From Eumeta japonica (taxonomy: Eukaryota > Arthropoda > Insecta > Lepidoptera > Psychidae), in assembly GCA_005406025.1 (NCBI GenBank), contig BGZK01000017.1, forward strand, positions 434,001 through 498,000: DNA of 64,000 nt, written 5' to 3'. The stretch's first letter is position 1; each line of letters starts with the position of its first letter. Shown here piece after piece: positions 22,556-34,165 of the stretch. The translations under genes were made by a program, and so were the position numbers. The notes beneath the pieces were generated by a model, which did not search any database, was not told the origin of the DNA, and saw only the letters and a program-made list of their open reading frames with translations.

Positions 22556-22862
22556 GCGTAACGTAAAATCAGTGCAATTAGTGATAATAGTGATATATAG
22601 TTGATAAGTTATTAAAGCGAGTATATTAGAAGAAGAAACCAAAAGCAACGAAAAACGGCAATAAAAATTTTCATGTTCGTCAATTAAATTAAATAAAAGT
22701 GTCGATAGTAATAAAATAAGAAAAAATATTGAACATTTTAAATTATTGAACGTAGTTGTTAGATTTCTAATAAAAGTTAAATTAATAAAATAAAAGAGTC
22801 AATTCAAAACGTGATCTTTGAGAAGAGGAGAAGAAAAGCACATTTTTTTGTCGTAAATCACA
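22556..22862 (+). other. Putative 5' UTR part of start exon, with 3' splice site
   Basis: A pyrimidine-rich acceptor 'tttctgtttctag' ends at 22555. The leader of about 307 bases is A/T-rich with one minimal upstream ORF (ATG at 22673, stop at 22685-22687) and no other ATG before 22863. 'tcagt' at 22569-22573 could instead be an initiator, in which case transcription would start here and the AG would be irrelevant. Confidence 0.45.
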
Positions 22863-22952
22863 ATGGCGTTCGCAGCAGCGCGCATGATCCTAAAAGACAA
22901 GAGGAGGAAGGCTTCGAAGGAAGATTTCAGGGATCCCAGAAATAGGAGCAAG
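22863..22952 (+). CDS. N-terminal coding exon of an unidentified host gene (30 codons, phase 0 donor)
   Basis: The ATG has a strong start context (A at -3, G at +4), and an in-frame TAA at 22854-22856 makes it the first Met of its frame. It encodes 30 residues beginning MAFAAARMILKDKRRK and ending DPRNRSK. The stretch is GC-richer than its flanks and uses varied codons, unlike the surrounding AT-rich DNA. It stops exactly at an AAG|GTAAAA donor (GT at 22953). The peptide is an Ala-rich start followed by a basic KDKRRK patch, so it looks cytoplasmic or nuclear with no signal peptide. I do not recognise the protein. A basic N-terminus before a repeat domain, as in some ankyrins, is only a loose analogy. 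The next exon may be the phase-0 microexon at 54039-54080. Transcript data would settle it. Confidence 0.6.
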
Positions 22953-25435
22953 GTAAAACATTTTTGTTTAGATAACAAATGAAAGTCAGAGACACATAGC
23001 TAATTTTTGAATTTTTTGACTGTGGGGAAAAAAGTATGTGCACTAATAAATCTGACCCATATAGTGAAGATTTGTATTCTATTTACGCAGGTGCTCACAC
23101 TAAATTTTAATGGGTGTAGTAAAACTAAGTTAACTGCTATTCGGATTCGAGTAATAGAGTTGTGCCTTACCTCATTTTTTTAAGTTGAATTAAGTTATAG
23201 TTCCAAAGTATAGAGCAACTCGAATTTTCTTCAAAATTTTAATTATAAGACTATATAGTTAACTTTTTGATGAAAATTATCCGTCAATTTTTTTTAAAAA
23301 TTTGTGTTTTACTATTCTCTGAATATTCATATATCTGAAGATTATTTTTGATATAGATTTAATTATATATGAGTTTTGATATTATTTTAAATTTATTATA
23401 TTTATAATACCTATGATATTTTAAAGACAGAAACCGAAAAATAACTAATTATTATTTTTAACAAAATAATGAATGAGTATAGTCTACGAAAACTCTATTT
23501 CGTGCAATACACTTTTATATCATAGTACCTAAAATTTCTTTACTTTTTTATTTAAATGATCTCTGTGATGACCCTTATTGTATCAATTATAATTTCAGGC
23601 CTTGAATCTCTTAAAAGGTATAAATTACTTATTTTATTTAAAGCGTCCATTTTTAAATTGAATTCTACATAGCAAAGTTGAAACGGATTATACCTTCTTG
23701 CAAATATCATTTAGCTTCGCGCCCGTTTGGAGTACGTTTAGTCGAGTGGCCTGTCTGAACAGAGTACGAATTTAAAAAACACTACAGCATTTGATGCAAA
23801 TCAATTCTTAATTTTCCTTACGTTACTTGGAATTCCCTTTTAGCTCGTTTTGTTTTTTATACATTTATGTCATTATAAGTGATTACAAAAAAAAATGCTT
23901 ATTTGTAGTGAGTGTACCACATGCTTATTTATTTTTGGCAATTCATAGATTTAATTTCTTTAAAACTCTCATGTTTATAAGAAAAAAACAATAATCAAGT
24001 ATATTTCGTATTATAAATACACCCTTCGATACAAACGTAGCTGTATATTGATTATATTATCAATTAAACCATTTTCGATAATTTTTAGGACAAATACGAA
24101 TTCCACCTATTATCGGAATATTTTTTTCCTTCTAAACCTTTGTTTTTGATTGTAGTTGTGTACAATTTAAGTAGAAAACAGCTGCCTTTAAGTCCCTTGC
24201 TAGTTTTTCTCAAGAGAACACTGTATTCCCAAGTAGTATTCAATTCATATTATTATGACGTAATCTAGCTATTATATACGCATAACCTATGAAATAAAGA
24301 TATTGTATTTCGAATTTCAATCGAAAATGAAATACACCTTCCTCCGGGATCATGCGTCATTTATCAGGCGTCTTTTAGAATTGGAGACTACATCTTTCTA
24401 TTGAATCGGAGTCAGCGCATATCCAACGATTCAATTCGTTATGAAAAATAACGCCGTTGAGCGAAATAATTGAAGATTAAAAAAGCAAGTAGAGATTACC
24501 ATTTCTACATTCGGCAAAATATAATAGTGATTTCGTAACCAAATGTATGAACTGGTTAAAAGACAGCGCATAATAATTGGAATTGATGGAGTTAATTTTA
24601 AATTTGCATTAAATTTAGCTACTTTCTTTAGGGACTCTTTGTTCAACATATAAACACCAATAAGAATGGTCAACTTTTTATTAATATTTATTGCATTATC
24701 AGTTTATCTAGAGTATTTTTTTATATATTATTTTTCTGCTAAAATTATTTATAGAGAGCTTTGATAACAGGATCCACATGCTCCCTTAGAGTCTGTGCCC
24801 CTCGCAGATTTCCGTAGGTTCTGGTGAAACTTACTCAGCACGTGGTTTCTGTGTAAAGAACATAGGATTGGTATTGCTTTCCTTCATCATCGTCGTGAGG
24901 TAGAAGAACATCAAAGTCAAGCCAAAATCTCAGATCACCTGTTGCTGCCGGGAGCACTAATTATCAGGCTACTATAATTCGTTCTTCTTTTTTGGTTTCA
25001 TACAAAAGATAAACGTAATTACTTGTAACATTGGAGGTTATATTGTGGATGTAGAAACAGTTACGTAATACATGATATTTGAAAGAAACCAACACATTAT
25101 TTTTCATACTCAATGGCATAACCTATTAATTAAACTGCATACAAGTATTGTTAGCCAAACGAGCGGTCAGTTAAAGCGCCTGTCAAATGTCACAACGTTG
25201 GTTTCTAGTGTGGAATGCCCGTAAGCTAACATAAAACGATACTAACAATTCTGAATATAATTATAAATCCTCATTATAATTATAATGGCCCAAATGGTAT
25301 TGTTATATATTGTTATGATACAATAATTAACACTATTGTAAACATTACAAAAAGCATCAAGTGGAAGATTATTCAAAAGAAAGTAGACATTTTTTTGACG
25401 TGCTAATATCTTTTAAATTGATGCACGCCGGATGC
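22953..25435. other. AT-rich region, probably intron
   Basis: Downstream of the donor at 22953. No further splice-flanked frame is convincing. 24760-24970 is nearer average composition but has no known domain or repeat. Confidence 0.5.
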
Positions 25436-25439
25436 ACAC

Positions 25440-25590
25440 AAAAAAGCATGAGTCATTGTCGCGTTCCGCCTGAGCCGAGCGTGCGAGCGAGAGCGCGGAA
25501 CGAGCGATCTCTCTTCCACTCCATCGACCGATGCGTCCGAGAAGAAGAGAGACAGCGGCCGCACACAACCTACACGTGAACTGTATTGTC
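25440..25590. promoter_or_regulatory. GC-rich patch with GAGA-type words
   Basis: About 140 bases rich in 'gagcg', 'gagag' and 'gaagagagac' words in AT-rich DNA, followed by 'cctacacgtgaactg', which contains an ACGTG. It is reminiscent of an insect promoter-proximal or 5' UTR sequence. The 72-codon frame across it shows no domain. Possible alternative promoter. Confidence 0.3.
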
Positions 25591-25599
25591 AACTGTTTA

Positions 25600-26520
25600 T
25601 GAAGTGAAATGAAAAGTTAATGTGGTTTCCATTGTTTATTACAACAACAATTGCGGCAAGTGATAATAATTCAATTCAATTCATGAAAGTATGCAATTTT
25701 TCATCAATGTTTTCTTACGATCTTATCACGTAAAATTATTTAATTAAATTTAAAATAAATAACTGACAGAGAATTTCTCGAGGGGTATGATGTTCCATAA
25801 CTAAAGTTGCAAAACGAAAACTACCACAGAATGTGGCTGTCTTGTGTGAGCGACTTATTAAGCGCTCGCCACGTCGGATATTCAATTAAGAGAATTTAAT
25901 TTTTTCGTAAAGATAGTTGTCGCGTTTTGATTGCTTTAAAAATAAGTATGCAAAATGAAGTTCAGGATAAGTCTCCGTGCTTAGGAGATTAATGTTGCTA
26001 ATACAGGGCACCGCACGACGACGAGGAGGAACGTCGAAGCGATGTCGTGCGCACGCATTTTTGATTTACTGAATTCTGGTTTTGGTGCGTTTTAGAAAGC
26101 ATTGCCCTTAGTCAGCGTAATTGAGCTTCGACAGAATTAGAGAATCACACAATTAAAAGTTCAGAATTTAAGTAAGCTCTGGCGCTGTAGAATACTTTCC
26201 GTCTGTAAAAATGTGACGAACCGTCTGTATTACGCCATTCTCAAAGTACAAATTATTATAGATTATTTCTAGATAATAGCTGTTTAACAGGTATTGCTTA
26301 TCAAAACTTTCGTTTAAACCATGAAAATAAATGAATGGGTGGCTTTTTAGTGCAGTTTACGTTTAAGACTTCAGAACGGTTTCGTTAAATAACTTTTAAG
26401 TTTAACGCATTTCGTATAAATTATGAGAGTTATGCCGATTTATTTAAAAAGTCAACACCGATCTCATTATAAGCGTCCATGATTGAACTATACGTGTACA
26501 AACAGTTAGAAATGCATATA
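25600..26520. other. AT-rich spacer
   Basis: No gene recognised. A patch at 26010-26060 ('cgacgacgaggaggaacg') is GC-richer. Confidence 0.5.
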
Positions 26521-26524
26521 TTGC

Positions 26525-27246
26525 ACGCCTCATAAGCGGAGCGCATGAGGTAGTGCTCTACTCTCGCCTAACGAAAAACGAGCGATTTTTTGAACTTTAA
26601 GTGTCTTTATTTATTACATGTTGCACTTGTAAAATAATGTATGCACTCAAACGGCAAGAATAATCACTGATTTTAATATCTGTAATATCTTCAAAACACA
26701 TTTTGTTATAGAACATATTTTAAAAACTGTTTTAAAAATTTTTCGTGGACGTCCGTGTGTCTGTATGCGGATCCTGTATGTGGATCACGATAACGAATGA
26801 AAACTTCACTAATCGAGTGTTTTTTTCATTCGCTTTAGTATGCATGAATAGAAGCTCATTGAATTTCACTGCTAATTCGGTGTAGTTTATTTGATATTTA
26901 ATAAACAAAATTTTGACGAGTCTTTTAGTAAAAACTTTTTATTAAATCTTAATCTAGAGAACATAAGAACCCGAAGCGTGACTGTCTTTTTATTCTCAAT
27001 GTTTAAGTAAAAATTTGTCACCACGTAAGTATTTTTAATTTATTTCAATTTAAAAAATGACGATTACGGTATAAATTTTGTTAATATATAGAATTTAGAG
27101 TATTGAACAATGCATACCAAGTAATTTGTAATCATTCATAAAGTGTGAGCTCCAGTCATTCGTCGGAGCTGACATACACACTTTTCTTTAGTAAAAATGG
27201 AGTAACCGCTATGAGGCGTGCACTTTTGGAATTCCCAAATTTTATG
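26525..27246 (+). mobile_element. Dispersed repeat family E (inverted-end element)
   Basis: The left end 'tgcacgcctcataagcgg' (about 26523-26540) and the right end 'ccgctatgaggcgtgca' (about 27207-27223) are inverted copies. The first 450 bases match the reverse complement of 48500-48846 in order: 'cctcataag-g-gag', 'gctctactctcgcc', 'gattttttgaact', 'aagtgtct', 'cgtccgtgtgtctgtatg'. The outer part of the right end ('cacttttggaattcccaaattttatg') matches the MITE at 48247-48463. No transposase is visible. A non-autonomous DNA transposon is likely, superfamily unknown. Confidence 0.65.
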
Positions 27247-27264
27247 GATCTCTATTCAACAAAT

Positions 27265-29010
27265 ATTCCCTGAAAACTAAGTTAAATCACATGGAAAGTG
27301 AAACTAAAATCTTAATAAATGAAGGAAAGCAGCTCTTAAAACTTGGAAAGGACAAACAAAACCTCAAGGCTATGTCAGTATTAAATAAGAAAATTAGTAA
27401 TACCATTAAAGATACAGAACTAAACGAAGAACAAAATACTCAACTACAGCATAGAAAGGACGGGTAGTATTAAAAAAAGATTTAAAAGAACTGGTTGGGA
27501 AAAAAGTTTGGATATCAAACGTTAAAAACAAAGAAGAAAACAGGTGACGACAGGAAAAGGTATATCATAAACTGCAACTGACTTCCACAGAAAACTTTAA
27601 GCAGCAGAAGACAATCTCTCAGACCTGAAAATGACGAAAACGAAGAAATAGAAGACATACCGATTTTCCGGAAGACTAAAGTAGAAAACATTGTCAGTAG
27701 TTTAAAGAACGATAAAGCACCCGGACCAGACTATATAACGAATGAGATGATCAAAATTTCAGCAACTAAAACAGAAACTTAAGAAAACTTACATAAATTT
27801 ATAACGCCATCTTTAGGTCGGAATATATACGATCTCAATGAACGAAGTGCATAATAATCCTCTTATACAAAAAACAGGAGTTTTTAACAGTTGATCATAT
27901 GCATGTCATGAAACAACTTCTAGAAAAATGTCAAGAATATGACAAAGTTCTGTACATTGCTTTTATCAACTAAAGTAAAGTATTCAATTCAACAAGACAC
28001 TACTCGTTGTGGAAGGCTATAATTCAACAAGGTAAAAAATATATGCGAAAAACATTGTATAAATAAACTTAGAACAACCGGTGAAGAGTTCACAGTTGCT
28101 AGAGGCGTAAGACAAGGAGATCCATTGTCTCCAAAAATTTACGCGGCTATATTCAAAAGCGTATTATGAGATCTAAACTCGGATAAAGTGGGTATAAATA
28201 TTAATGGCCGGAAACTTAATCATCTAAGGTTCTCATTTGACTTGATCCTAATATCTGAAAACGCTTATATACACATGGTGAAACAGCTAGAGGACGCAAG
28301 CAAAGGGGCTGGCTTTACCACGAATAAATTAAAAATAAAAGTTATGATGAACTGGGATGACATACCCATCAAAATAGATGGCCAAGATATGGAATACGTA
28401 AACAATACACATATTTAAGACAAATAATATCAGTCACGGACCAGTCGGAAGCAAAAATAGAAAAAAGAGTGGCCTGCGCATGGAAAAAATTTTGGTCACT
28501 AAGAGAGATACCGAAAAGTAAAGATTTTCCAATGACAGAAAAGTGAAAGGTTCAATTCATGTATTTTACCATGCCTTACATACGGATGCCAAACTTGGGC
28601 ACTGACTCAATAACATTTTTTAAAATGAAGAACGTGCCAGAGGGGTATGGAAAGAAGCATGATAGGTGTCAAACTTAAAGACCGCCAAAGAGTGGAAAAA
28701 TTAGTTCCATTACAAAGGCGCAAAACATAATAAAGAAAATAAGACAATTGAAGTGGCGATGGATAGGACACATGACAAGGGACAGCCAAATAAAATGGAC
28801 ACAAATAATAACAGATTGGCAACCACGGGATGGAAAAAGAAAAAGAGAAAGACAGGCAAAGACATGAACAGATGATATTAAGGAGATCGGAGGAACAATC
28901 TGGTCAAGATACACGAAGAAATGAATGGAAACGGCTGGAATAAGCCTATATGTCGCAAGACACGCTAATTATTAAACCGGGAAATCCGATGTGTTAAATT
29001 AAATATTTTT
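27265..29010 (+). mobile_element. RTE-clade LINE, 5'-truncated and decayed
   Basis: The plus-strand pieces follow the order of an RTE ORF2, starting after the endonuclease domain and ending after its C-terminus. The endonuclease domain is absent, which is normal 5' truncation on insertion. A 3' flank of T/A-rich sequence follows at about 28990-29020. It lies directly after family E, whose right end touches it. Confidence 0.9.
27290..28970 (+). pseudogene. RTE LINE reverse transcriptase remnant (ORF2)
   Basis: Fragments in all three plus frames spell a lepidopteran 'endonuclease-reverse transcriptase'. A linker 'LNKKISNTIKDTEL' lies near 27380. The RT motif 'NDKAPGPDYITNEMIK' is at about 27708-27755. 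'DHMHVMKQLLEKCQEYDKVL' and 'LYIAFIN' are near 27891-27965, where the family has 'LYIAFVDY.KAFD'. The polymerase-site segment 'HLRFSFDLILISEN' lies at about 28221-28262, where the normal FADD is now FSFD, so catalytic Asp residues are lost. A C-terminal 'LKWRWIGHMTRDSQIKW' follows near 28750-28800, and 'RDGKRKRERQ' shortly after. Many stops and frameshifts. The RT enzyme copies element RNA into chromosomal nicks; this copy cannot. Confidence 0.92.
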
Positions 29011-29037
29011 TATTTTCATTTTGTTGATTCCACATAA

Positions 29038-29093
29038 ACACAATGATTAATTTTATGTTAAGCGCCTTAATGAAAACAGCATACATAAATAAT
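29038..29093 (+). repeat. 56-base repeat F, copy 1
   Basis: Matches 34311-34366 at most positions ('acacaatgattaattttatg' here, 'acacaataattaattttata' there, both continuing to 'atgaaaacagcatac'). Lies just after the RTE end. It may be part of an unrecognised element. Confidence 0.75.
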
Positions 29094-29099
29094 GAAACG

Positions 29100-29780
29100 G
29101 GGACTCCCGTTAGGAACGAAGTATTTTCGATGTAAATAATGCAAAGTAAGGAATCACATCAAAGATTTTCATTTAAAAATTAATTTTTTTTTTAATTAGG
29201 CTAAAAATTAGTGAATGATAATTTATGTGAAAAAACACTAAATATTAATTTTAAGAGAGTGGGAGAGAAAAGGAGACAGAGTCGCATGCGGGGAGCAAAA
29301 AGTTTTTTCGTTATGTTATGATTTCTACCTGTCAACTTCTATCGCAGGTCGGGTTAAGGACCTTTTTTCAGATAATGCTGATTTTTATACTGTTCAATAA
29401 ACAATTACCTATAAAAATCAGAAATTATTTGACTCAATTTTCTGGGACAATTTAGGGAATAATGTATTAATAAATTTAAATGTCACAGCGATTTCTACTG
29501 AAATTATCTGAATCGATTTAGCTGTCTTCTCCCCGCCCGCACGGTGGGCGGTAAATATTGTGCGATGTCGAAAGTGCACGCGCGAGTTGATTTAATTAAG
29601 GAAAATTCATTTCACGAAAATTCATTGTCATTTCCGAATCTGTTCCAGTAATTTATTTTGACTCAAAATAAAATTCACATGCTGCCTTTTATCTAAAGAC
29701 TTACTTTTGCAAACATTAGTAAAATTTATTTTAAAGAAATTCACTTTGTATTGCGCATAGATTATTTTACCATCCGCCTA
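29100..29780. other. AT-rich spacer
   Basis: No gene. 29533-29551 forms a small GC hairpin ('ccgccc' and 'gggcgg' arms). Confidence 0.5.
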
Positions 29781-30067
29781 TTTATATATTAACTCGTAAT
29801 CGATACTGGTCGTAGAGCCAGGTGCTAAATTTAGAAAAGGGTACATAGTAATTTTGATAAAAATCGGGATCGGATTTTATCGGCTTGACTATTTTTTTTA
29901 CTGTCTTGCGAAAAGAAGGTGGTAAAAATGCATAACGCACACCCGCGCGCTTGTGAGTGCGGTTAGTGTGGGGCTGAAACCCACTAAAAACGTCTCTCTG
30001 AAGGAATGGCGGGTCGGCAGTGTTGTTAGCTGGGATTCTGTGACGGCTATCCCGAACGCCGCCGAAC

Positions 30068-30397
30068 AGCACGCGGGAGCGCCGACGGCGCATAACTTAA
30101 CCTGTGGACGATTCGTCAAGTGTATCGTCTCAGTATAGGAAATCACCGGACACTGCGTCGGGTCCGTTTGATCTACCCAGATGGAGAGCGGTTCAGTAGA
30201 GTGGGGGTATGGCCTATTTAGATTTTACAGCACGCGGGGACGCCGACGGAGCGCGACTTGCCCTGTGGACGATTCCTCAAGGATATCGTCTCGTCATAAG
30301 AAGTCACCGGACACCGACACGGGTCGGGTCCGTTTGGTTTACCCAGCCTGAGAACAGCCTAGTGGATTGGGGGGAGGTGTGGCCTATTTAGACCTTA
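30068..30397 (-). repeat. Two tandem direct repeats in the LINE 3' UTR
   Basis: Unit 1 at 30068-30227 and unit 2 at 30228-30397 both begin 'cagcacgcggg' (plus strand). They share 'cctgtggacgattc', 'tatcgtctc', 'tcaccggacac', 'gggtccgtttg', 'acccag' and 'tggcctatttaga' in order. Divergence is about 15-20% with small indels. Such internal 3' UTR duplications occur in Jockey-type LINEs. Confidence 0.9.
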
Positions 30398-30419
30398 CTG
30401 GTCATGGGGTACCTACGCT

Positions 30420-31668
30420 TAATCAGTCATTAGTGTCGTTGACTTCAATGGTCTTTCTACTGCCGCTGTAAGAGCGCCAGGTTGATCGGTAAGTACATTT
30501 CGTGACCTACGGATAAAATGATGTGGTTGGGGTGGCTCTAAGGGACTGGAGAGTAGCAGGGCGCATTGGGATTCGATTCCGCTATGTCGAAGAACTGCTT
30601 TGATGCTTCCTTTATGAATTTGGTTCTTATGAGGAGTTTTAGGTCCCTGTGAAGAATTAAATTCCGAACGTACCAATGGGCGTCCGTAGCATCTCTTAGG
30701 AACTTATTTTGGAGGACTTGGAGTCTATCGAGTGCTTTAGTGGCGTCATGAGCAAAGATATGAGATGGGTATATCATCGTCGACCGTATACACACTTGGT
30801 ACATAGTGAACTTATTGCGCAACGATAATTTTCTTTTTCTGCCGAGCATGGCGTCGAGGTGCCCTCGGTAGGATAATGTAGTTTTCCTAACATATTCGAT
30901 ATAATCTTCGAAGTGAAGATTCCTATCAAGTGTGATTCCTAGGTACTTATAATTGAATTGCCAGGGAATGTTCGTGTTCAGCATTCGAAGGTGAAGCGTG
31001 TCTAAGCCAATAATTTGTCGACTACTACGTTTGCTATATTTGAACCGGATAGCGGCTGACTTATCCGGGTTAACCTCGATCCTCCAGTTACGAAACCATC
31101 GATACAGCTCATCAATGGCCCTCTGTAGATGGAAGAGGGTTGATTTTTTGTACCTTGCACGAAAATACAGCGTGATATCATTCGCGAATAACATGAGTTG
31201 GACGCCTGACATCGGACGCGGTATGTTGTTGGTGTATGCGGAGTACAGAAGAGGTGGGAGGGTAGAGCCTTGAGGAACTCTTGCTATGATTAGTCATCTA
31301 GTCGCGTGTGTGTTTTTGTGTCTAAAAATAAAATACCTATTACTAATGAAAATATGAATGATTTCAATGTGACGATCTGGTACTTCGAGGCGTGAAGTTT
31401 ATAAATAAGACCCGCATTCCATACCCTATCGAAGGCTTTAGCTACATCGGAAAAGATAGCTACGATTTTTTGCTTAGTTTGGAAGCCTTTTGTGATGTGT
31501 TCGACTAGATGAAGGGCTCGTTGTGGTCACGAATGGACTAGGCGAAAACTGAACTGTTCGTCTATTATAAGGCCTTTTTCGAGAAGGTGATTGCGTAATC
31601 GAGATTTGAGAATATTTTTTCTTAAGGTTTCCCTAGACCACTCAGGAGGCTGATTGATCTATAACTGG
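30420..31668 (-). pseudogene. Jockey LINE reverse transcriptase remnant
   Basis: Reading the minus strand downward: 'YRSISLLSGLGK' (near 31660), then 'GLIIDEQFSFRLVHS', a stop, 'LHLVEHITKGFQTKQKIVA' and 'SDVAKAFDRVW' (about 31425-31455). Then 'VPQGSTLPPLLYSAYTNN' (about 31235-31280). A continuous 224-codon frame (30538-31212) follows that starts near the polymerase site 'LMLFANDITLYF', and the thumb continues with 'EVNPDKSAAIRF', 'YLGITLDRNLHF' and 'HRDLKLLIRTKFI'. The usual F/YADD is FAND, so the second catalytic Asp pair is broken. Stops and frameshifts lie upstream. The order and motifs are those of the Jockey clade. Confidence 0.92.
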
Positions 31669-31669
31669 G

Positions 31670-31760
31670 CTTGATTCGAAATCGGGAACGGGCGAGAGCG
31701 CAATCGCGATCCAGTCCGGAATCGGTATTCCTATAGCGTTCCGAATCGAGATCATATACG
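31670..31760 (+). repeat. Dispersed repeat family A, partial copy
   Basis: 'cgaaatcgggaacgggcg', 'atccagtccggaatcgg' and 'ttccgaatcgagatc' are array units of family A without the family end. Abuts the broken 5' end of the Jockey remnant. Confidence 0.5.
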
Positions 31761-31764
31761 ATTT

Positions 31765-32785
31765 ATTTTTATGATGACGCACGCAAAGTAGGTGATGGTC
31801 GATAGAGAACATATTATTATAATAAGTGATGAGTGTTAATATTCGGCATTCTGTTATTTTCGGAAGTGAATTTGGTTGGCGCGTTTGCAAGCAATTTGTT
31901 TGACCCTCCTGCGCATATAATTAAATTTGCTTATTTATTTTCGAGATTAGAAATAACACTATTTAATCCTATGAATTTCTATAAATTATGTTTTACCTAT
32001 TTATATAATCATTGCGTAAATTGGTATGAAATCCGCTACTATAAATTGTAATATGTATAATTTCGGGAAAATATTATATATTTTTCGAAATCTTTATCCA
32101 AAAAGTACAACCTGAACTACCCTTTTGTAGTGGCAGCTACATACTTCCGTATTTCACTAACCAATAAGAATTATTACTGCACATCACTTTTATAAGTACA
32201 TATATCTCAATGTTTTTTTTTGGCACTAGAATTAAATTTAAAAATAAATTATTAAGTGACTACGTAACTATGGAAACGTTAGTACGACTCCCAACTTGGC
32301 TGGTTTTAGTGAAATTTAAGCTACACTTGTCGTTCAAGCACAAATAATTAGGACTGGGATTTTGCTATACACCTATAAGTCAAATGACCTATCTACTGTG
32401 TTGATGAGTTAACACTAAATTTGCTAATACGTCAGCTATTTCATTCTTATCGCTCAATAGACGATAAAGTTTAATTTGTCTGCATGACGTCCCATAAATT
32501 ATCGAGGCTTAATCAAATTGCTGTAAGTAGGTTTTTTCTAGGCCCCTTTCATTATCAAACATTGTCACGTCCTTGAAAGCACATTTTAAATGGAACACCT
32601 ACAAAGAACGAATTACGACGAAAGCACTTTGGCGATGGGCGGAAATTGCTCGTTAGAGGACGCGGAATCCGCCCGCCCGCTCGTGTATGCAAGTTTGCTT
32701 TCGCGAAAATTAAATTATTTTTCACTGCGGTGGAAAATTTCTGACCAAAAGTTTTAACCTCTTTGCAAGACCTCTTTATGTTATC
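31765..32785. other. AT-rich spacer
   Basis: No gene. 32630-32690 is GC-richer ('gcggaatccgcccgcccgc'). Confidence 0.5.
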
Positions 32786-33109
32786 TTAATACAAGGTCGG
32801 GGAAAAAGTTTTCTCGTATTTTATATACAGATTTAAATTATTTTTCATCATATTATATTTAAATTTAATAATATATATATATATACATTTAAATCTGAGA
32901 ATCTTCCAAAACAATCTATTAAAAAATATAAAATAAAAGTCGCGCCGCTAAATGCAGGTACGAACTCTCAAAAGCTGCGATGCACTTTCTTTATTAACGT
33001 TTACAGTTCCAATAACCTGTTTACAAAAAAAAATAAAATAATTGTTATGTTTCTTTTTTTCTTTTTTTTGCAATGATGCTCTTCTCACAAAAGTTCTATT
33101 TTGAACACT

Positions 33110-33165
33110 TTGTGTGTGTGTGTGCGTGCGTGCGCGTAAATGTATGCGTATGTGTATGCATGCGA
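33110..33165. repeat. (GT/GC)n microsatellite inside mariner 2
   Basis: 'gtgtgtgtgtgtgcgtgcgt' followed by interrupted GT/GC/AT dinucleotides. Probably expanded after insertion and accounts for part of the extra length of the element. Confidence 0.85.
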
Positions 33166-33194
33166 TTTTTTTAACAACTTGTTATTTTATAGGT

Positions 33195-34165
33195 GGCGAC
33201 ATAATCCCATTGCTGTAGAAATTTTGGGACTGATCAAAATTTATGACAAGTAGTTTTGGAAGTCCTATTTTGCTATTAACCTAATACTACCTAAAAATTC
33301 TAAAGAGATTGAAACAGGTGAAAATACGAGGGTACAAGTTCGGAGTTTTATAGTGGATGAATTGATATTCTCAACCGAACTCTAAAAATACTTGCTGAGT
33401 AGCTAAAGATGGTCTGGCGTTATCAGGGTGAAAACCCACACCCTTTCTGTTGATCAATTCCAGCGGTTTTTTCTGTAGTTTTTGCTTAAGTCTCATTAGC
33501 TCTTGGTAGTAGAGATCCGAATTGATGTTTTACTCGGCGGTAAAAACTTATAATGAATAATATGTCTCATAATCACAATAAATCGCGTCATACACATAGT
33601 ATCAATTTATTGAGATTTAATCCGGGTTTCGTTATAGTCTGTGGAGGTTACTTGCTTATTGACTATGACCTTTTTCACACATTCTTGTAGTAGGTAATCC
33701 ATTTTTCATCAACAGTGATCAATGTTTCCAAAAACGGTTCGATTTCTATACGTTTCAATATAGAATCGCAAATAAGTATATAATTCATAAGATTTCTTTC
33801 AGTAAGCTCGTTTGGGACCCAAGCATCGAACTTTTCTGCATATATAGTTTTTTTCAAATGAGTTTAAACTGTTTTATTGTCAACTTTAGCTTTTCAGCTA
33901 TGTAATAAGAACTTATGTGCCGAATTTGCTCTATTTTTTCCAAAATGGCATCCATTTTATCCATAATATATTAACCAGAGCGAGGTTCATCTTTGACATG
34001 AAAATTACCGGAAGGAAAACCCTTGAACCAGTGTTATGTTACTTTTACTGACACTGATTTAGATCCATTGCTTCACAAATTTTTTCGCGGCTTGTGTCGC
34101 ATTTTTCTTTTCTTTTGTAACATAACTTCAAAATGTGTCGAATTTCTACATTAGATGTGAATCTA
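33195..34165 (-). pseudogene. Mariner transposase pseudogene
   Basis: Minus-strand pieces, in order: HTH region 'VEIRHILKLCYKRKEKCDT' (near 34140), linker 'FMSKMNLAL' region, and a 60-codon open piece at 33675-33857 with 'WVPNELTERNLMNYILICDS' and 'TVDEKWITYY'. This holds the first catalytic Asp (family 'TGDEKW'). After a frameshift come 'HYKFLPPSKTSIRIS' and 'NRKGVGFHPDNARPS', which carries the second Asp. The family's 'HPPYSPDLAP' third segment is badly decayed. Motifs are those of the cecropia/HsMar1-like mariners. Stops and shifts rule out function. Confidence 0.9.

Larger units (their letters stand above)
29790..31668 (-). mobile_element. Jockey-clade LINE, 5'-truncated, with tandemly repeated 3' UTR
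   Basis: Minus-strand element. From the high-coordinate end it runs through the reverse transcriptase palm and thumb (31668-30538), the C-terminus (to about 30420), then a GC-richer 3' UTR containing two direct copies of a ~160-170 base unit. The 5' portion (nucleic-acid-binding ORF1 and endonuclease) is missing. The exact 3' end is uncertain, somewhere about 29780-29900. Confidence 0.85.
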
